Assembly (NCBI GenBank): GCA_947652605.1
Contig: OX393577.1
Coordinates: 32,243,466 to 32,307,465, forward strand
Length of the DNA stretch: 64,000 nt
Direction: 5' to 3'
Source: Elmis aenea
Lineage: Eukaryota > Arthropoda > Insecta > Coleoptera > Elmidae
Shown: piece after piece, positions 43,471 through 56,325 of the stretch
How the letters are laid out: each line of letters starts with the position of its first letter
How positions within the stretch are numbered: position 1 is the first letter of the stretch
Notes under the pieces: generated by a model
Databases searched by the model: none
What the model saw: the letters and a program-made list of their open reading frames with translations, nothing else
What the model was told of the DNA's origin: nothing
Position numbers and translations under genes: made by a program

Positions 43471-46400
43471 TTTCGATACGCAATACACGCGTTGCTATAA
43501 ACAGTTCGCTATGAATCCGCAATATCTAAACATCTTCAGCACAAAAAAAGTGAATGACTGCACCTTGATATTGCGTCGACGGATTTTCGACTACAAACAC
43601 TATTTTTAAAGCAAAAATTGTAAACGCCAAATGCAATTTAAACTTAAAAAAACTGTCAGTGTGTCAACTACAAACCATAGAATATAAACACTACTTGTAA
43701 TACAAAATATCAATGGCATTATAACATTTGTTTCCTTGGTTGATTTCTGATTTGATAGAAGATGGGTTTCAGTTAAACAAGCCTCGTGTCTGTTAATTTT
43801 AAAGTGCCCTATTTGCATATAATTATTAAGAAACAAACAACTAGAGAGTTCCATAAAAATTGTCCATTTGACGAAAACTGACAGCGATGTTTATGGCATT
43901 CATTTTTAAGCAATAGATTCTATTCCTCACCTAAAAACAATAGTTAAGAATAGTAAAATCTAAAATAAAAACGATGAACGAGAGATCATTTTTGAGTAGA
44001 TGTAAATTATAAACCATCGCATGGTCCTGATTTATATCCAAAACAAAATTAATTATTCCATCAGAATAGACAGCTTGCGCAAATATAAAGACTTATTGTG
44101 TAATGAAACAATCGAAGTAATTAACATGCAAGTTTCCTCTATAAAAATGTCTTTTTTTTTCAATTTAAGTAAACAGTTGTTCTACTCGCGTAGCGTGGAC
44201 TATAGTCGTCGTCCGCAGATGCAAATATTTATTAAATAAGAGTAAATGTGAAATTTATACAGAGCAAATAAAACTGTTTTTAACCTATTGTAACATCTGC
44301 GTTTTAAATGTAAAGTAAAATATTTGCAGCACCGAAACCGGAAAAATCTCATTAGCGACTAACACAATTATTGTACTGGAAATCTGTGCATTTAATATCA
44401 GCGAGAATCACTATACAATGGAATAATTGTTAATATAAAATTCACGTACATATGTATAATATGTGTATTATTTTCAATGCATGCAATCAATCGATCAATC
44501 CAATTTTTAAAAATAGAAAATAACATTTATTAATATAATTGTTCATTGAGTTACCAATTGCAAATATTTGAAAAATGTAGAGAGCGGGTCTAAATAAAAT
44601 TTATTCCCAAGTGCAATTTTTCATCAATAATATAATTCATTACTTTTTGAAAATATTTAATTTAAATGAGCAATGCGTCACTGGATCGAGGTTTTGCAAC
44701 TGTATCTAATTGCAAGTACCAGGTGGTCCAAATTTTTAGGGTATCTCGGTAACTACAGTCGTTGGCGAAAATTTGACGAACTGTATTTTTTAAACTTCAG
44801 CCAATAATGTATTATTTATACCAGCAAAAATCCCCGAGAAATTTTCACTTTTGTTTTTCACCTATAGGTACATAGTCATGTCAACCATATAAATATGTTA
44901 CATAAATATTTGATATGCTATTATGATAGTAAATAATTAATTACTCCTATTTTTTACCAATGTTTAAAGGTTTGTTCCAGCAGTGCATTTTGTACTAATT
45001 CATGTACTGGTTTATGCACATGCGTCAACTATGGACTCATAATAGTATTAGCCGCTGCCGGAAAAGAATTAAATCAGTTCGGAAATAGTTAAATCTATTT
45101 TTAAAAAAAACTGATAAAGAAGGTTTTTACAATAATGTATCTTGCAGAATTTTTATAGTACGAGTATTTCACTGTAAATACACAAAAAGATAAAGTACTA
45201 TCAAATAAAGCTTTGTCAAGATAATAATTGGAATATCCTTTTATCTAAAGAGATTCTCAAATTAAACGAAAGTTGCTGGTTTTCAAAACAGGTTTATTCT
45301 TTATAAAATTCTTTTTTTATTCTCAAATATATTTGTAAATGCATGCAGTATATCTGCACCATCATCTCTTATCTTTCAGGATAAAAAATGCAATTAGTTA
45401 TCTTTGCAACAGAAATTATTTGACGTAAAGTTTTCCCTTTGTATTATAATAATTAAATTATCAAAAACATTGTCTACTAATTTACTGGTTTTTGTGTGCA
45501 TACCACCATAGTGTTAACACTAAAACGACCACAAGCTTGCCTTTTCTCTTTGATGATAACGCGGCATGTGCCGTTTGTAATACCCATGCATCCAAACCCT
45601 CAATGGGTGAACGGTGAACTATAACCTTCGATAACAAATTGACGTAGAAGACAAAACATGGTGGCATAGCCGCAATGGAAACTAATCTTGCCTAAATGTA
45701 ATTTCAATTAAGATAAACGATGTGTCTTGCTAAAATAAAGGAGATTAAATTTACGGTAACAGCTTTGTGTTTTGACTGACGTGCAATAGCGCAACAAATT
45801 AATAAAAGGCTGTACTTACTTAATGTTGTAGAAAACGCGAACTTTGAAATATATTACATTGGGGTTGAAAATTTTTACATGACTTTTTTTTGCAACCATG
45901 TCTTCAGTGTTATAAAACGCACGTAAACCATATTTTATTTTATTGCAAAATCAATATTTTTGTCGAAGTGCTACGTGATAACTCCGACTTTCCACAGTAT
46001 TTTTGCTGTTATACATATTTGTAGCAAAAATATTTTCAACATTTCGAAATCTTATTTACCCATACAATATTTGATGAAATAAAATTGCAGTGAAATCGGC
46101 ATCACAAACATCGCGTGCAGGTCAATTCCAATAAACTCATTGCGATACCGTCAATTTTATTCAGCAAACGCAAATTTATTTGTATTGAAAATTTAAATAG
46201 CAAAAAAATGTTCTTGGTAAAATATTATATTATATTTTCAGATTAGAAATACCAGTAAATTTTTCTAAGATATCATACATATACAACAAAATCGTACCAA
46301 AAAGCGACTAAAAAAAAAAGATTTAAACATATTTGGAATTCACTAAAGAAGATTGTTGTGTAAACGTAAATGTCAATATAAAAGCTCATGATTGTTTTTT

Positions 46401-46829
46401 AATGATTTATTAAGAGCCAGGGGCTACATTATTGGTAGATAACTCTCGTATACACTGTTACTTTTAATGTATTCTTTGACGGAAGAAAGATAAATCTCCC
46501 CCTAGGCATTCAATAGCGTGGAAGACTACATGCTTTTGTTGGAATAAAACATTTTGCCATTTGCAATATAAATCTAACAACGTTTTAATAAAATATACAG
46601 TCGTATACTGAGCAAAGAATTCTTTGACGGAAGTAACTTTATTTGGATCTGTAAAATACATAAAAGAAAATCGATTTTTTCTTTAAACCACTTTTAGCGT
46701 TTTTATAGTAAGTCGCAGTAAGATATTCAAAAACTTGTATCTTTTAAATTTTAAGAGACAGAACTTTGATTTCTATTTCAAAATATATTATTAGATTTAA
46801 TATACAAGGTTATTTAAGACTTTAAAGAA
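43471..46829. other. gene-poor interval
   Basis: AT-rich; no gene, tRNA or defined element found. A TTAACACTAAAACGACC word at about 45,514 looks like a lone piggyBac-type end. Confidence 0.5.
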
Positions 46830-47190
46830 AAAGGTCAATAAAAATGCATGCAACACTAGATTTTAGCGATTTTAGAAATATTGGCGAGAATAAAGTGCTA
46901 TTATTTTAAGAATTCAAAAATATGACTTTAAATTTTCAATTTTAATCTTTATATCAAATTTAACATCCAAAAGTCTGCAACAAACGGAAAAGCTAAAATC
47001 TAGTGTCATATGAATGTTTATAGAATTTTTTTTCATCAAAAAATGTTATTTAAAGTCATGCACCAACTTTGATCAAGAAAACATTTTTCTGAGAAATGGA
47101 TATTAAAATCGTTTTCCATTTTATGCGGAAATTTTGAATGTTAAAATTCCTATAATAATTAAAATTGGAAATTTAACGTCCAATTTCATA
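46830..47190. repeat. diverged copy of the CAGCGTCATTC foldback family
   Basis: Contains tgcaccaactttgatcaaga and aaagtctgcaacaaacggaa blocks shared with 4350-5905 and 55,050-56,131; the ends are not preserved. Confidence 0.55.
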
Positions 47191-47689
47191 TATTTTGCGA
47201 TAAACTTACGTGCCAATGTTATAATAATGAAAGAAGCCTGTAAAGAAAAATTAAAAAACAAGTATAAAAAAGTATTTAAACGTGTTCGATAACCTGTTGC
47301 TACTAAAAAAAAAGTTTAGGGTAAAGCGCAAAAAAAATTAAAGTAAAATAAAGTTTTACTATACTCCATTATTATTTCTACATTATTTTTGTTTTAAATA
47401 GTTTACAGAAAACTTTAATTTAATTTTAACCATTTTTTTTGTTGATTCACAGACAACTTTGATCCTCAAATTTTTTTTTTTCAAGAAGAAATTGGTCACC
47501 ACACATATCATATGATAGGAAATTTCAAGAGTTGTCATCTTTTTTTAATATTTTTATATTATTTAGTCCTAGGTCTTCTTACTATTAGATGTTGAGTTGT
47601 GCTGACTTTTTTTACGTTTTTCTGTCATGCGCTAACATTTTTATCTCTTCCCATTTGTTGTTTTTATCCTTTGCTGCTTTTTTAACGTC

Positions 47690-48005
47690 GTCATGCCAGT
47701 TTTTTTTCGGTCTACCTCTTTTGTGTTTTCGTAGTGGCCTTTCTTCATAAGGCTTTGCTGTTTAACCGTTCTTCTTTCATTCTATAAATGTGACCCAACC
47801 AAGCCAGCTGCCTTTCCCTTAATTTTTTATCCACTGATTTTATCTTTAACTGTTCTTCATACGTTTTATTTATAATTCCATCTTTTGTGGTTTTTCCTTC
47901 AATTTGTCTTAGATATTTAATTTCTGCTGCATTTACACGGCTACTATTTCTGTCCACGTTTCACTTCCGTATAAATATGTTGGAGTTACTCTAGCAGCTA
48001 ATATA
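47690..48005 (-). pseudogene. LINE reverse transcriptase C-terminal fragment
   Basis: Minus-strand frames give TYLYGSETWT, then after a frameshift NAAEIKYLRQIEGKTTKDGI and RERQLAWLGHIYRM. The GSETW...AAEIKYLR...R...L.WLGHI.RM sequence is the conserved tail downstream of the reverse transcriptase of non-LTR retrotransposons. Only the last ~100 residues remain, with at least one frameshift. Confidence 0.85.
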
Positions 48006-48782
48006 TATATTTTTTAAAAATCTGCTGTGCCAGCTTAAAATTATTTTAACAATAACGTTTATAACTGATATTCTCGTTTACACTAATAATATAAATTAAA
48101 AAGAAAAAAACGAAAAAAGTCGAATTAAGAAACCTATATAAAAAGAACATTTGATACCTTATGCGTTATCATTTTGTTGTGATTCACGCATCTACGTATT
48201 TATAAAAATAATCATAATTTTTCAAGATATTTAAAAGCTATAACCCGCAAACGACGCCTCCCGGTGCTTTTGATGCCCCGAGTCTTGATGTGGTAGTAAG
48301 CATAGCAGTTTTTATTTGAAAGTTAAGGATTTTTCTTTAAGAGCGATCTTTTAGAATCAGCGTATATTCAAATGATCCTTGTGATTAAACAATCATTTAG
48401 AATCATCTGACTGATGAATTTAATTTTGGCTGACAAGTAAACATAGAAGGGCGGCCAACACTAGGGAGAAAAGACGAATTGTAATCAGTTACACTTATTC
48501 ATCCCTTATCTCTCTTGTACGTCTACAGGCAATTTTCTTTTATATTATCCATTTTGTCAATGTCTGTAGCTTTTTATTTAATAAGATACAATATCCCGTT
48601 TAGCTTTTCGATACTAAATGTAAATTTATAGTACATTCCAATCCATAGAACCCATTTTGCAATTCGAATTATTGTCTTCACGAGGGTGCTAATAACCGAC
48701 ATTCGCTGTAAAAAAATTGTATTCGTATTTGATGTAATATTCAATATCTACTCTTGTTTATTGAGTTTTTTTTATTACAAAA
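48006..48782. other. unassigned interval
   Basis: No gene or defined repeat recognised. Confidence 0.5.
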
Positions 48783-49134
48783 CGCACGCAATTGCAAAGG
48801 AAAAAAGTTCTGTTCCATGACGACAATGAACCGGTTCACATCTGTGCCGTTGCAATAGCCAAATTGCACGGACTGGGCTACGAACTGATCAGTCACGCAC
48901 CCTATTCGCCGGACTTGGGCCCTCGCGACTTCTTTCTGTTCCCGAAATTGAAACCTCATCTCAGCGGGAAGAAATTTTCATCGAATGCTAAAAGAGGCTG
49001 TGGACGCGTATTTTGCAGGCTTGGACAAATTTCAACGAATAGAAAAAAGATGGACTAAGTATATTGAGTTGAAGGGAGACTACTTTGAAAAACAAAAAAT
49101 AAAATTTTCAAATAAACGTCTTTTACTTACTTAG
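48783..49134 (+). pseudogene. mariner transposase C-terminal third
   Basis: VLFHDDNEPVHICAVAIAKL (first Asp of the pair) and APYSPDLGPRDFFLFPKLK (second catalytic Asp, about 34 residues on, the mariner D34D spacing), then GKKFSSN. A one-base shift follows, and the frame continues as MLKEAVDAYFAGLDKFQRI and RWTKYIELKGDYFEK to a stop at 49,134. The N-terminal two thirds are absent and no terminal repeats were found. Confidence 0.88.
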
Positions 49135-50515
49135 GCTAAATAATCTTCAAACCACTCATAAACGTTTCAGAAACATTATACTGCGTGTCCCGAATTCAAG
49201 GTTCAACATAGAAATCTCGTTTATTATAAATGTCAAGAAAACGGTTAAATTAAATCAAACTTGCAGAATTTAGTAGATACTGAATTTAAATATGAAACGA
49301 AAAGTATGATGATCATCTTTAAAAGATATTTAGTAATTATTATAAGAAAAGGACAAAAGGTGCCTAAACAAGGAATGTCTTTTTCAAAAAAGGACAGTTG
49401 GCAACACTAGCTCTTTTGCAGGGGTTTCGTTTTTGACGTATTTCTCCGGAACCGTTTAAGATTTTTTCAAAAACTTTGCACCATTTTACTTGCAAAGGAT
49501 GTACCCATTGGTAATTAGAAAAATTTCGATTGTATCTCTGAAGGTTTCATGGCCAACGCGATCGCAAAAATTACCTTTATTTTTCAACTTTTCAGTTTTT
49601 TCCCTATTTTTCCGAAGAAAATGGCCAGGGGCACGTATAACTCTGCAAAACATTTAGTTTTGATGTTCTTGATGTAATAAACACAGCCTTGACCAAATTC
49701 TAGCGACAACATATCGTGACCCTCCCTTGTAAGAAAAAAATTTACATCTAAAATTTAAAAAATTTATAACTTGCTTAGTAGTATCGTGACTTTAGAAATA
49801 AAATTTTAATATTCAGTATTTTATTTAAGCGTAGAAAATATGAATTATATATATATTATAAATACATCAGCTTTATTTTAATACTCGTGTTAGTTTGGTG
49901 TAATAACTATTCTGTCTAAAACTTGTATCCAATACAAGAAAATTAATTGTACACAGAACTGTCTTTAAATGATGCGCTTAGAAATTGATCATAACTGTGC
50001 ACTTTTATTACACCTTCTTTTTAACCGTTGATAGCCACGTTTTTTTGATTTTATCAAAAAACGCTATTTTCGAATTTTTAATGTTTGCTTTATGAGTTGC
50101 ACAACATTCAGTAATATCATTGTTAAGACTTTACTTTATCATGCAAAGATCCAAAATGGCAACTATGAGAAATAAGAAAGTAAATGATGTCTGGTAGAAA
50201 ATTAATAAGAGCAGCAAAATTGTGAGTCTTTTATTTATGTATTTTAAAAATAAATTAAATAAGAAAAAAAAAACATTTTTAAAAAATACTTTTCCCTGAT
50301 TCTGAAGTAAGAGTAACTACGCTTATTTTCAAATTGTATTCCAGTACCGAATTACGCAGTTTGATTTATTTTAAACGGTTTCGGAGCTCTTATGATAAGC
50401 AAGATGTTGAACCTCGAATCAAGGACATTTAGTATCGAGGGTGTTGAAGGGAAAATATTTTCTTTAACATTAAATTTGTTAAATGTAAGGCATTGATTGT
50501 GTCCCTATTATTATA
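49135..50515. other. unassigned interval
   Basis: No gene recognised. The end near 50,440-50,515 (aacattaaatttgttaaatg) is inverted at 50,640-50,680, forming an outer inverted pair around the small foldback. Confidence 0.45.
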
Positions 50516-50611
50516 CAGGGTGTTTCAGGAGGAACACGAACTTTTTAACTCAAAATGTTCCATGCTAACTACCAGTTCCTAAAATATTTGCTATTCGTCC
50601 TGAAACACCCT
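50516..50611. mobile_element. 96-bp foldback MITE
   Basis: CAGGGTGTTTCAGGAGGAA at the left and CCTGAAACACCCTTT at the right, TA flanked. It lies at the centre of a wider inverted repeat, 50,445-50,690. Confidence 0.7.
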
Positions 50612-50689
50612 TTATAATAATAGGTACTCAATTAATGCCTTACATTTAACAAATTTAAAGTAAAAGAAAATACTTTTCCCTATAACGAT

Positions 50690-51547
50690 TAGGATTAAGC
50701 GCAATTAAAACACTTACATTTTCATAACAAAATTGATTATACGGTGTAGTCAGTCACATGTAGTATTTAAAATTAAAAAACACTTTTAAATTTAAAAAGG
50801 CCGAAACGGAGGTAACGTAGCGTAGATGAACGTAATAAAATATTTCACTAGAAAAGAAACAAATTTTTGGTAATTCTCAAAATTAAACTTGTCAGACATA
50901 AAATTACTTATCAAAAAATTTAAAATTGGGTTTTTTTTATCTCAAAAAAACTTTTGATAAGAAACAATTATCAACATCATTCCGTGCTCATTAGGCACGA
51001 CATATTATCAGTAGAGAAGATAATTATGAAATTAAAAAAAAAGTTTTTAAAACCGAATGAATATAATTTTAAGAATAAAAGAAACTATAAAAAAGTAAAT
51101 TTGATATAAATTTTATAGGGAACTCCAAGTCATTTTTCTTTTGCGCTAAATCTCTTATCTGAAAGCACCCTTTATTTGCATGGTTTGATGGAATGGATCA
51201 TTTGCGCTTGAGAATATCATTGATTTACAGATTTTATTATGCTGGTTTAGTTAATATAATAGCTTGTATATGCATGGTGATACATATTTAGTGGGTTATT
51301 TTCGGGATTTTTTTTGTTTCTCGTTTACTGGGAAAAAAACAAACATTTCGCAGGAAAAATATAAAAAACAACTACACTAATACCTCGTGTTTGGCCACTC
51401 GTTACGAAGTCAAAAATTGAAATCCGTTGCAAATTTATTTATTTTAATATGAACGGAAATGCGTCTCAACAAAATACAATAAAAGATTATTTTACAAAAC
51501 AATTAAGCTGCTTGATTATGAATCGCATTTGAGTGTATGTATTTGTG
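50690..51547. other. unassigned interval
   Basis: No gene or defined repeat seen. Confidence 0.45.
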
Positions 51548-51936
51548 CAGGGGTTTGGAGCGGAGCACGGAGCAGTGGGTTTTTGCCCGGAGCTGTAGCA
51601 AATAATTTTGATTGCTCTACTGCTCCAGTTTATTATGTTCAATTTAAAAAAAAACTACTTTTTTTTTTCTTTTTTTACATTTAAAGATCAATAATTTGTT
51701 CTTACAAACATTTATTTAACTTAACTTGTTTGTCAGGGTCAAATATTGTAATTTTTTACACGTTTACACAAATCTGATAAAAACAAAGCTTTTAATTAAA
51801 AAACTTATTTTTATTATTTTATTTATTATTATCGATATTTGGAGCATGAAGCGGAGCTGGAACTGGAGCAGGCAGATTGATATCGGAGCGGAGCTGGAGC
51901 GAAGCAATAAAAAAATTGAACTGCTCCAAACCCCTG
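51548..51936. mobile_element. hAT element with GGAGC-rich ends
   Basis: CAGGGGTTTGGAGCGGAG at the left and TGCTCCAAACCCCTG at the right; flanks tatttgtg and tatttttg match at seven of eight. GGAGC/GCTCC words occur about a dozen times near the two ends. Non-coding. Confidence 0.8.
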
Positions 51937-53261
51937 TATTTTTGTATTGTGCGTAGCTTTATGAAAGTCACGAAAATCCTGTTGTCTGAGCCGCTTACTC
52001 TGCAGTAAACCAAGCAACGTGTGGTTTAGGTTTGTAGCATAGTGGGTTATTCCGGGGAATTCCCTTCCCGATTCTTAGTTTGCAGTTGTGGTGTTGTAAT
52101 TGAAAAAATAAGTTAGGTCAGTGCAATAAGCAAATATGTTAATTTTCCTTTTTGTTAAATATAATTGACTATATTTTTAAATTTTGAATTAAATTAAATT
52201 TTTTGAAAACAATTTTATTTTACTTTTTCTCAAAATTGTTACATTTCCATTCTAATTTTATTTTTTTAGATTTCTCGAGATTCCCGGGTATATTAATTTT
52301 AAATTTCACGTTTCTCGGGAACAAAAAATATCAGGTAAATGTTATCCACTATAACTACATAGGTATTAGTTCATTTTCAGATGAACTAACGGAATTGTTT
52401 TTTTACTTACCTCACTCGAACCTTTCTATTCTATGAGGCACTATAAATAATATATTATTAAACTACACTTTATTTTTGTATTGTATTAAAGAGAAATTTT
52501 AATTTTAAAGTTAGAAGGAGTTTAAATCATCAATAAATTTAATACTATAAATAATTTACTTAAAACAAAAAATGTTTGATATTTGTGTATGAAGAAACGA
52601 TAAGGAATTTTAGGAGAGAACTCGAGGCAACTTTTTATCGAAAGAGGACTAAAAAGTGACAAAATTATTAACATACGGTGTAATGGTGTACAGTGTACAC
52701 TGTACAGCGTAGCAAGGGAATATTTGTGCACGATGGTACAACTTACAAAATTGACGTTTCCTTCTTTAACTATTTGATTAAATTACGAATCAAAATGCAC
52801 TAGTAAGTAATATTTATAAACTTTTGTCAGTTCAAAACAATAAAATGTTTTAAGTAAATATGTATGTATATGTATACACGGCGGTTCAAATTTGAAGTGT
52901 TTGAGGGTACATCATTAACAGTAAAAGTTTACAAATATCGGATTGGCATATTCAAGACAACTTTTTAAAAATAAATTCATCTTTGTTATCAGATATGTTG
53001 TAGCACTTCGTTTAATCCGCTAGGCGAAAATTAAAATTTTCACGTTTGAGACAATTAACTATCATACTTATACTGTAAATTAAATAAAATGTTACGACGA
53101 TTATTGATAATTATGTTTGAGTAAAATTTAGGAGAGGATGTGATTTTTGTGATGCTAGTAGCTTCTGAAATGTGAAGCAAAGTTACATATTTTTTAAAAT
53201 ATGAAATCCACAGTAGACTGACACTAAAGAAAATTTTTCTCACCGTTCAGAAATTTTATAT
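51937..53261. other. unassigned interval
   Basis: No gene recognised. A ttctcgagattcccggg patch near 52,275 and gggaattccc near 52,055 suggest an eroded element; gtgtacagtgtacactgtac near 52,687 is a short palindrome. Confidence 0.4.
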
Positions 53262-54050
53262 TACGAGGGCGTATTGAAAATTAAAGTCTCCAACGATGCC
53301 ATTTCCGAACGCGAGTTGCTAGGCGAAATTTGACAACAGCGCTGCATTCCTTGGTTCCCCCACCACAGTGTAGAACCATCCGCGAGACCTTGGGACGCTC
53401 AGCCGCTGCGTAGCACTCGTTTAGGAGGGAACTCCCGCTTAGCTCGCCCGCCAGGTGCAAACTGCGCCCAGTCATTCGATTTTTGAATGCAAAAAAGGTC
53501 TCTCCGATAGACATTCATCGCCAGTTAGTGGAAGTGTACGGTGCGAACCGTATGGACATAAAAAAACGTGCGGAAGTGGTGCTGGGAGTTTTCTGAGGGC
53601 CGGTAAAACGTCCACGATGAGCAGCGGTCTTAATGAAGAGTCTGGCTACGACCTTTCCTTATCTCATGAAGGGTTATTCTCCGGTTATTGCGCACCATCT
53701 CGTCGATTCGAGCCGCCGTTAATTCCGGCAAACTCGGCCGCCTCGACCGCTGCTCATCGTGGACGTTTTCCCAGCCCTCAGAAAACTCCCGCACCACTTC
53801 CGCACGTTTTTTATGTCCATACAATTCGCACTGTACACTTCCACTAACTGGCGATGAATGGCGGGCGAGCTAAGCGGGAGCTCCCTCCTAAACGAGTGCT
53901 ACGCAGCGGCTGAGCGTCCCAACATCTCGCGGATGGTTTTACACTGTGGTGGGGGAACCAAGGAATGCAGCGCTGTTGTCAAATTTCGCCTAGCAACTCG
54001 CGTTCGGAAATGGCATCGTTGGAGACCTTACTTTTCAATACGCCCTCGTA
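53262..54050. mobile_element. inverted-duplication element derived from a mariner 5' end
   Basis: TA-CGAGGGCGTATTGAAAA at the left and its inverse at the right. The left arm (53,262-53,630) and the right arm (about 53,738-54,050) are long inverted copies. Both carry, on opposite strands, the start of a mariner transposase: left (plus) VIRFLNAKKVSPIDIHRQLV; right (minus) KKRAEVVREFSEGWENV, DEQRSRRPSLPE, ARIDEMVRNNRRIT. The right arm lacks about 58 bases (roughly 53,454-53,511) present on the left. There is no catalytic domain. Confidence 0.85.
53630..53824 (-). pseudogene. mariner transposase N-terminal fragment
   Basis: 64-residue frame with FSEGWENVHDEQRSRRPSLP and ARIDEMVRNNRRITLHEI, the linker and second helix-turn-helix of mariner transposases, truncated before the catalytic domain. 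It spans the loop and the right arm of the inverted-duplication element. Confidence 0.8.
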
Positions 54051-54642
54051 TATTTATCTATTGGGAAAAAAACGATGATATGTATACTTTTTGAAAATTT
54101 CATAGTATGCATGTCATGGATTCAAAAATTGTTGATAATATCAAAGTTAACCAGCTGTCATAGCGCATCATATCGATGTCTTTTATCGTGTTATAGGTAG
54201 GTATTGCTTTGGATATTTCTTCTGTTTAATTTTGGGTAAATTAATTTGCTTTTTGTGGTTTTCTGTACATTATTAAACTTGAGAACTTTGTGTGATTGCA
54301 GTTTGCTCTGCAAATATAATGATCCGACACGTTGCTGTTCGTAATGTATTAAATGAAGGTAATCTAATATTATGCAAAAAAATGTTAAAAATGTATTGTA
54401 AAAGATAATCTGCAGCTTAAAAATTTCTTTATAATTATAATAAAAGACATTAAAAAATTTTTTTTGGGAGCTGATAATTTATTACTTATTAAAGTTATGA
54501 CATACTATCTATCAGTTTCGTTTAAAAATTATAAGTTTGTTTCATAATTCATAAGTTAAGATGGTCACAGAAAAACGAAATCATTTAAATTTTACTTAAA
54601 ACTAACTACCAAAAATAAAAATCAAGAACATATAGTCAACAC
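54051..54642. other. unassigned interval
   Basis: No gene recognised. Confidence 0.45.
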
Positions 54643-56325
54643 CAGGCCCGGACTGGCCATCTGGCAGTTCAGGCAAATGCCCGAAGGGCCGGTTCCCGAA
54701 TGGGCCGGTTTAAGCTACGGGTTTAATAAGTTCGGCGCTGAAGTATAAGGAGCGCAAAAATTATGATAAAAGGTGCCATTATAACATTTGCCGGTATAAT
54801 ACGGGCCGTATTCAATCTTAATGTTTTTCTGGGGCTCCACAATACGCAATAGAGTCGTATGTTTGATCGCCCACTCGTGCTTCAGAAATAGTCTCGATAA
54901 TATTATTATCCGAAACCTGACGCATAGCTATAGATGGCGTGTGCATGTGTAAATAGTACTTTCATAATTTGCTTATTTCATAAAACCTATTGTTTAATAA
55001 ATAGATTCATAATAAATATATAGATGGTTACCATATAAAGCTTTTAGTGGGTCATAAAAGTTGATGCATGGTCTAAAACTAATTTTAAGATGGAAAAATA
55101 TCAATGAAAATTCATATGACACTAGATTTTAGCAATTTTAGAAGAGTTAAGGGTAGTTCACACGGTGACATTTAAAGTCGTGACTTTAAAAGTCACGACT
55201 TTTGATGTCACCGTGTGAACGCCTAATGTCGCGACTTTAAAAGTCGCGACATCGATATTGACAGTTCGGCATTTGACGCAAGGCTATCATACTTTTATAT
55301 TTTGACATAACAGACAAATATATAAACAGACAAAAATATAAATAATATACATTTGTTTGTCAGCGATTTCCAATTTATCATGTCCCCAATAGATGTTCCA
55401 ACGATTTTAGAGCATTATCAACAAATAGCAACTTCAAAATAATTAGTTGCTCTACAACACTCGATGCTGCAATTACAAGAGCGGCCATTTTTATTTTGAA
55501 GTCGCGACTTTCAATTTGGGTAGTTCACACGGTGACATTTAAAGTTGCTACTTTAAATGTCACCGTGTGAACCACCCATAAAGTGTCTGTATTTTAGGTT
55601 TTCAAAAAAGTTTTTTTGGAACTTTTTTAAAATTCTTAAAATAATAGCACGTTACTATTGCAAATACATATTTCTAAAATCGTTAAAATCTAATGTTATA
55701 TAAATTTTTATTGAAGTTTTTTGCAACTTAAAATTAGTTTTAGACCATGCACCAACTTTTCCTAAGAATAAATTTTTTCAGAAACCGATAATAAAAACCT
55801 TTTCCATTTGTTGCAGATTATTTGAATGTCAAAATTAGTTCAAAAATAAAAATTAGAATTTCAACGTAAAATTTTGCATTTGATTTGATTTTTAATTCTA
55901 AATAATCTTTCCCCGTGAGGTTTTTTTGTAACTCTTCAATAAGGGCACATTACTCTTTTGAATATTTTTGAAATAGCTAAAATCTAGTGTTGTATAAAAT
56001 TTTATGATTTTTTTTCATCTTAAAATTAGTTTGAGGTAATGCACCAACTTTTATCAAGAACTAAAAAAAATTACAATAAAATTCATAATAAAAAATTATT
56101 CCATTTGTTGGATACTTTCTGAATGACGCTGTATAAAGAATATAATGTAATGTGAAAAATGAATAAATTAGTTGTGAAAAGGAAAAATAATGGTCAAGTT
56201 TCTTAAAAAAAATCAAAAATCAATGGTTCTTGATTTTTTAAATAAAAATCAATTTTGACCAACCCTGGCTGTGGGCCTCTATAATCTGAATGCCAGGGCC
56301 GGTTTTTGTTCCCAGTCCGTCACTG
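54643..56325. mobile_element. hAT element with nested insertions
   Basis: CAGGCCCGGACTGG at the left and CCAGTCCGTCACTG at the right, flanked by exact gtcaacac (54,635-54,642 and 56,326-56,333). The interior is a CAGCGTCATTC-type foldback (about 55,050-56,131), itself interrupted by a Harbinger-like element (55,151-55,577): three levels of nesting. Confidence 0.85.
55151..55577. mobile_element. Harbinger-like MITE with repeated palindromic ends
   Basis: GGGTAGTTCACACGGTGACA left, TGTCACCGTGTGAACCACCC right. Each end is itself a palindrome (55,151-55,220 and 55,517-55,577), and a third one, gtcgcgactttaaaagtcgc, is at 55,228. The flanks do not give a clean 3-bp duplication. A 20-residue frame (MSPIDVPTILEHYQQIATSK) may be transposase residue. 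Confidence 0.6.

Noticed and set aside
45482..45667. 61-residue frame on the minus strand
   Set aside because: It overlaps a possible piggyBac-type end and has no recognisable domain.
46464..46661. 65-residue frame on the minus strand that looks protein-like
   Set aside because: No start context, splice site or similarity I recognise; in isolation it could be chance.
53455..53847. 130-residue frame on the plus strand
   Set aside because: It is out of frame with the mariner fragments and spans the loop of the inverted duplication.
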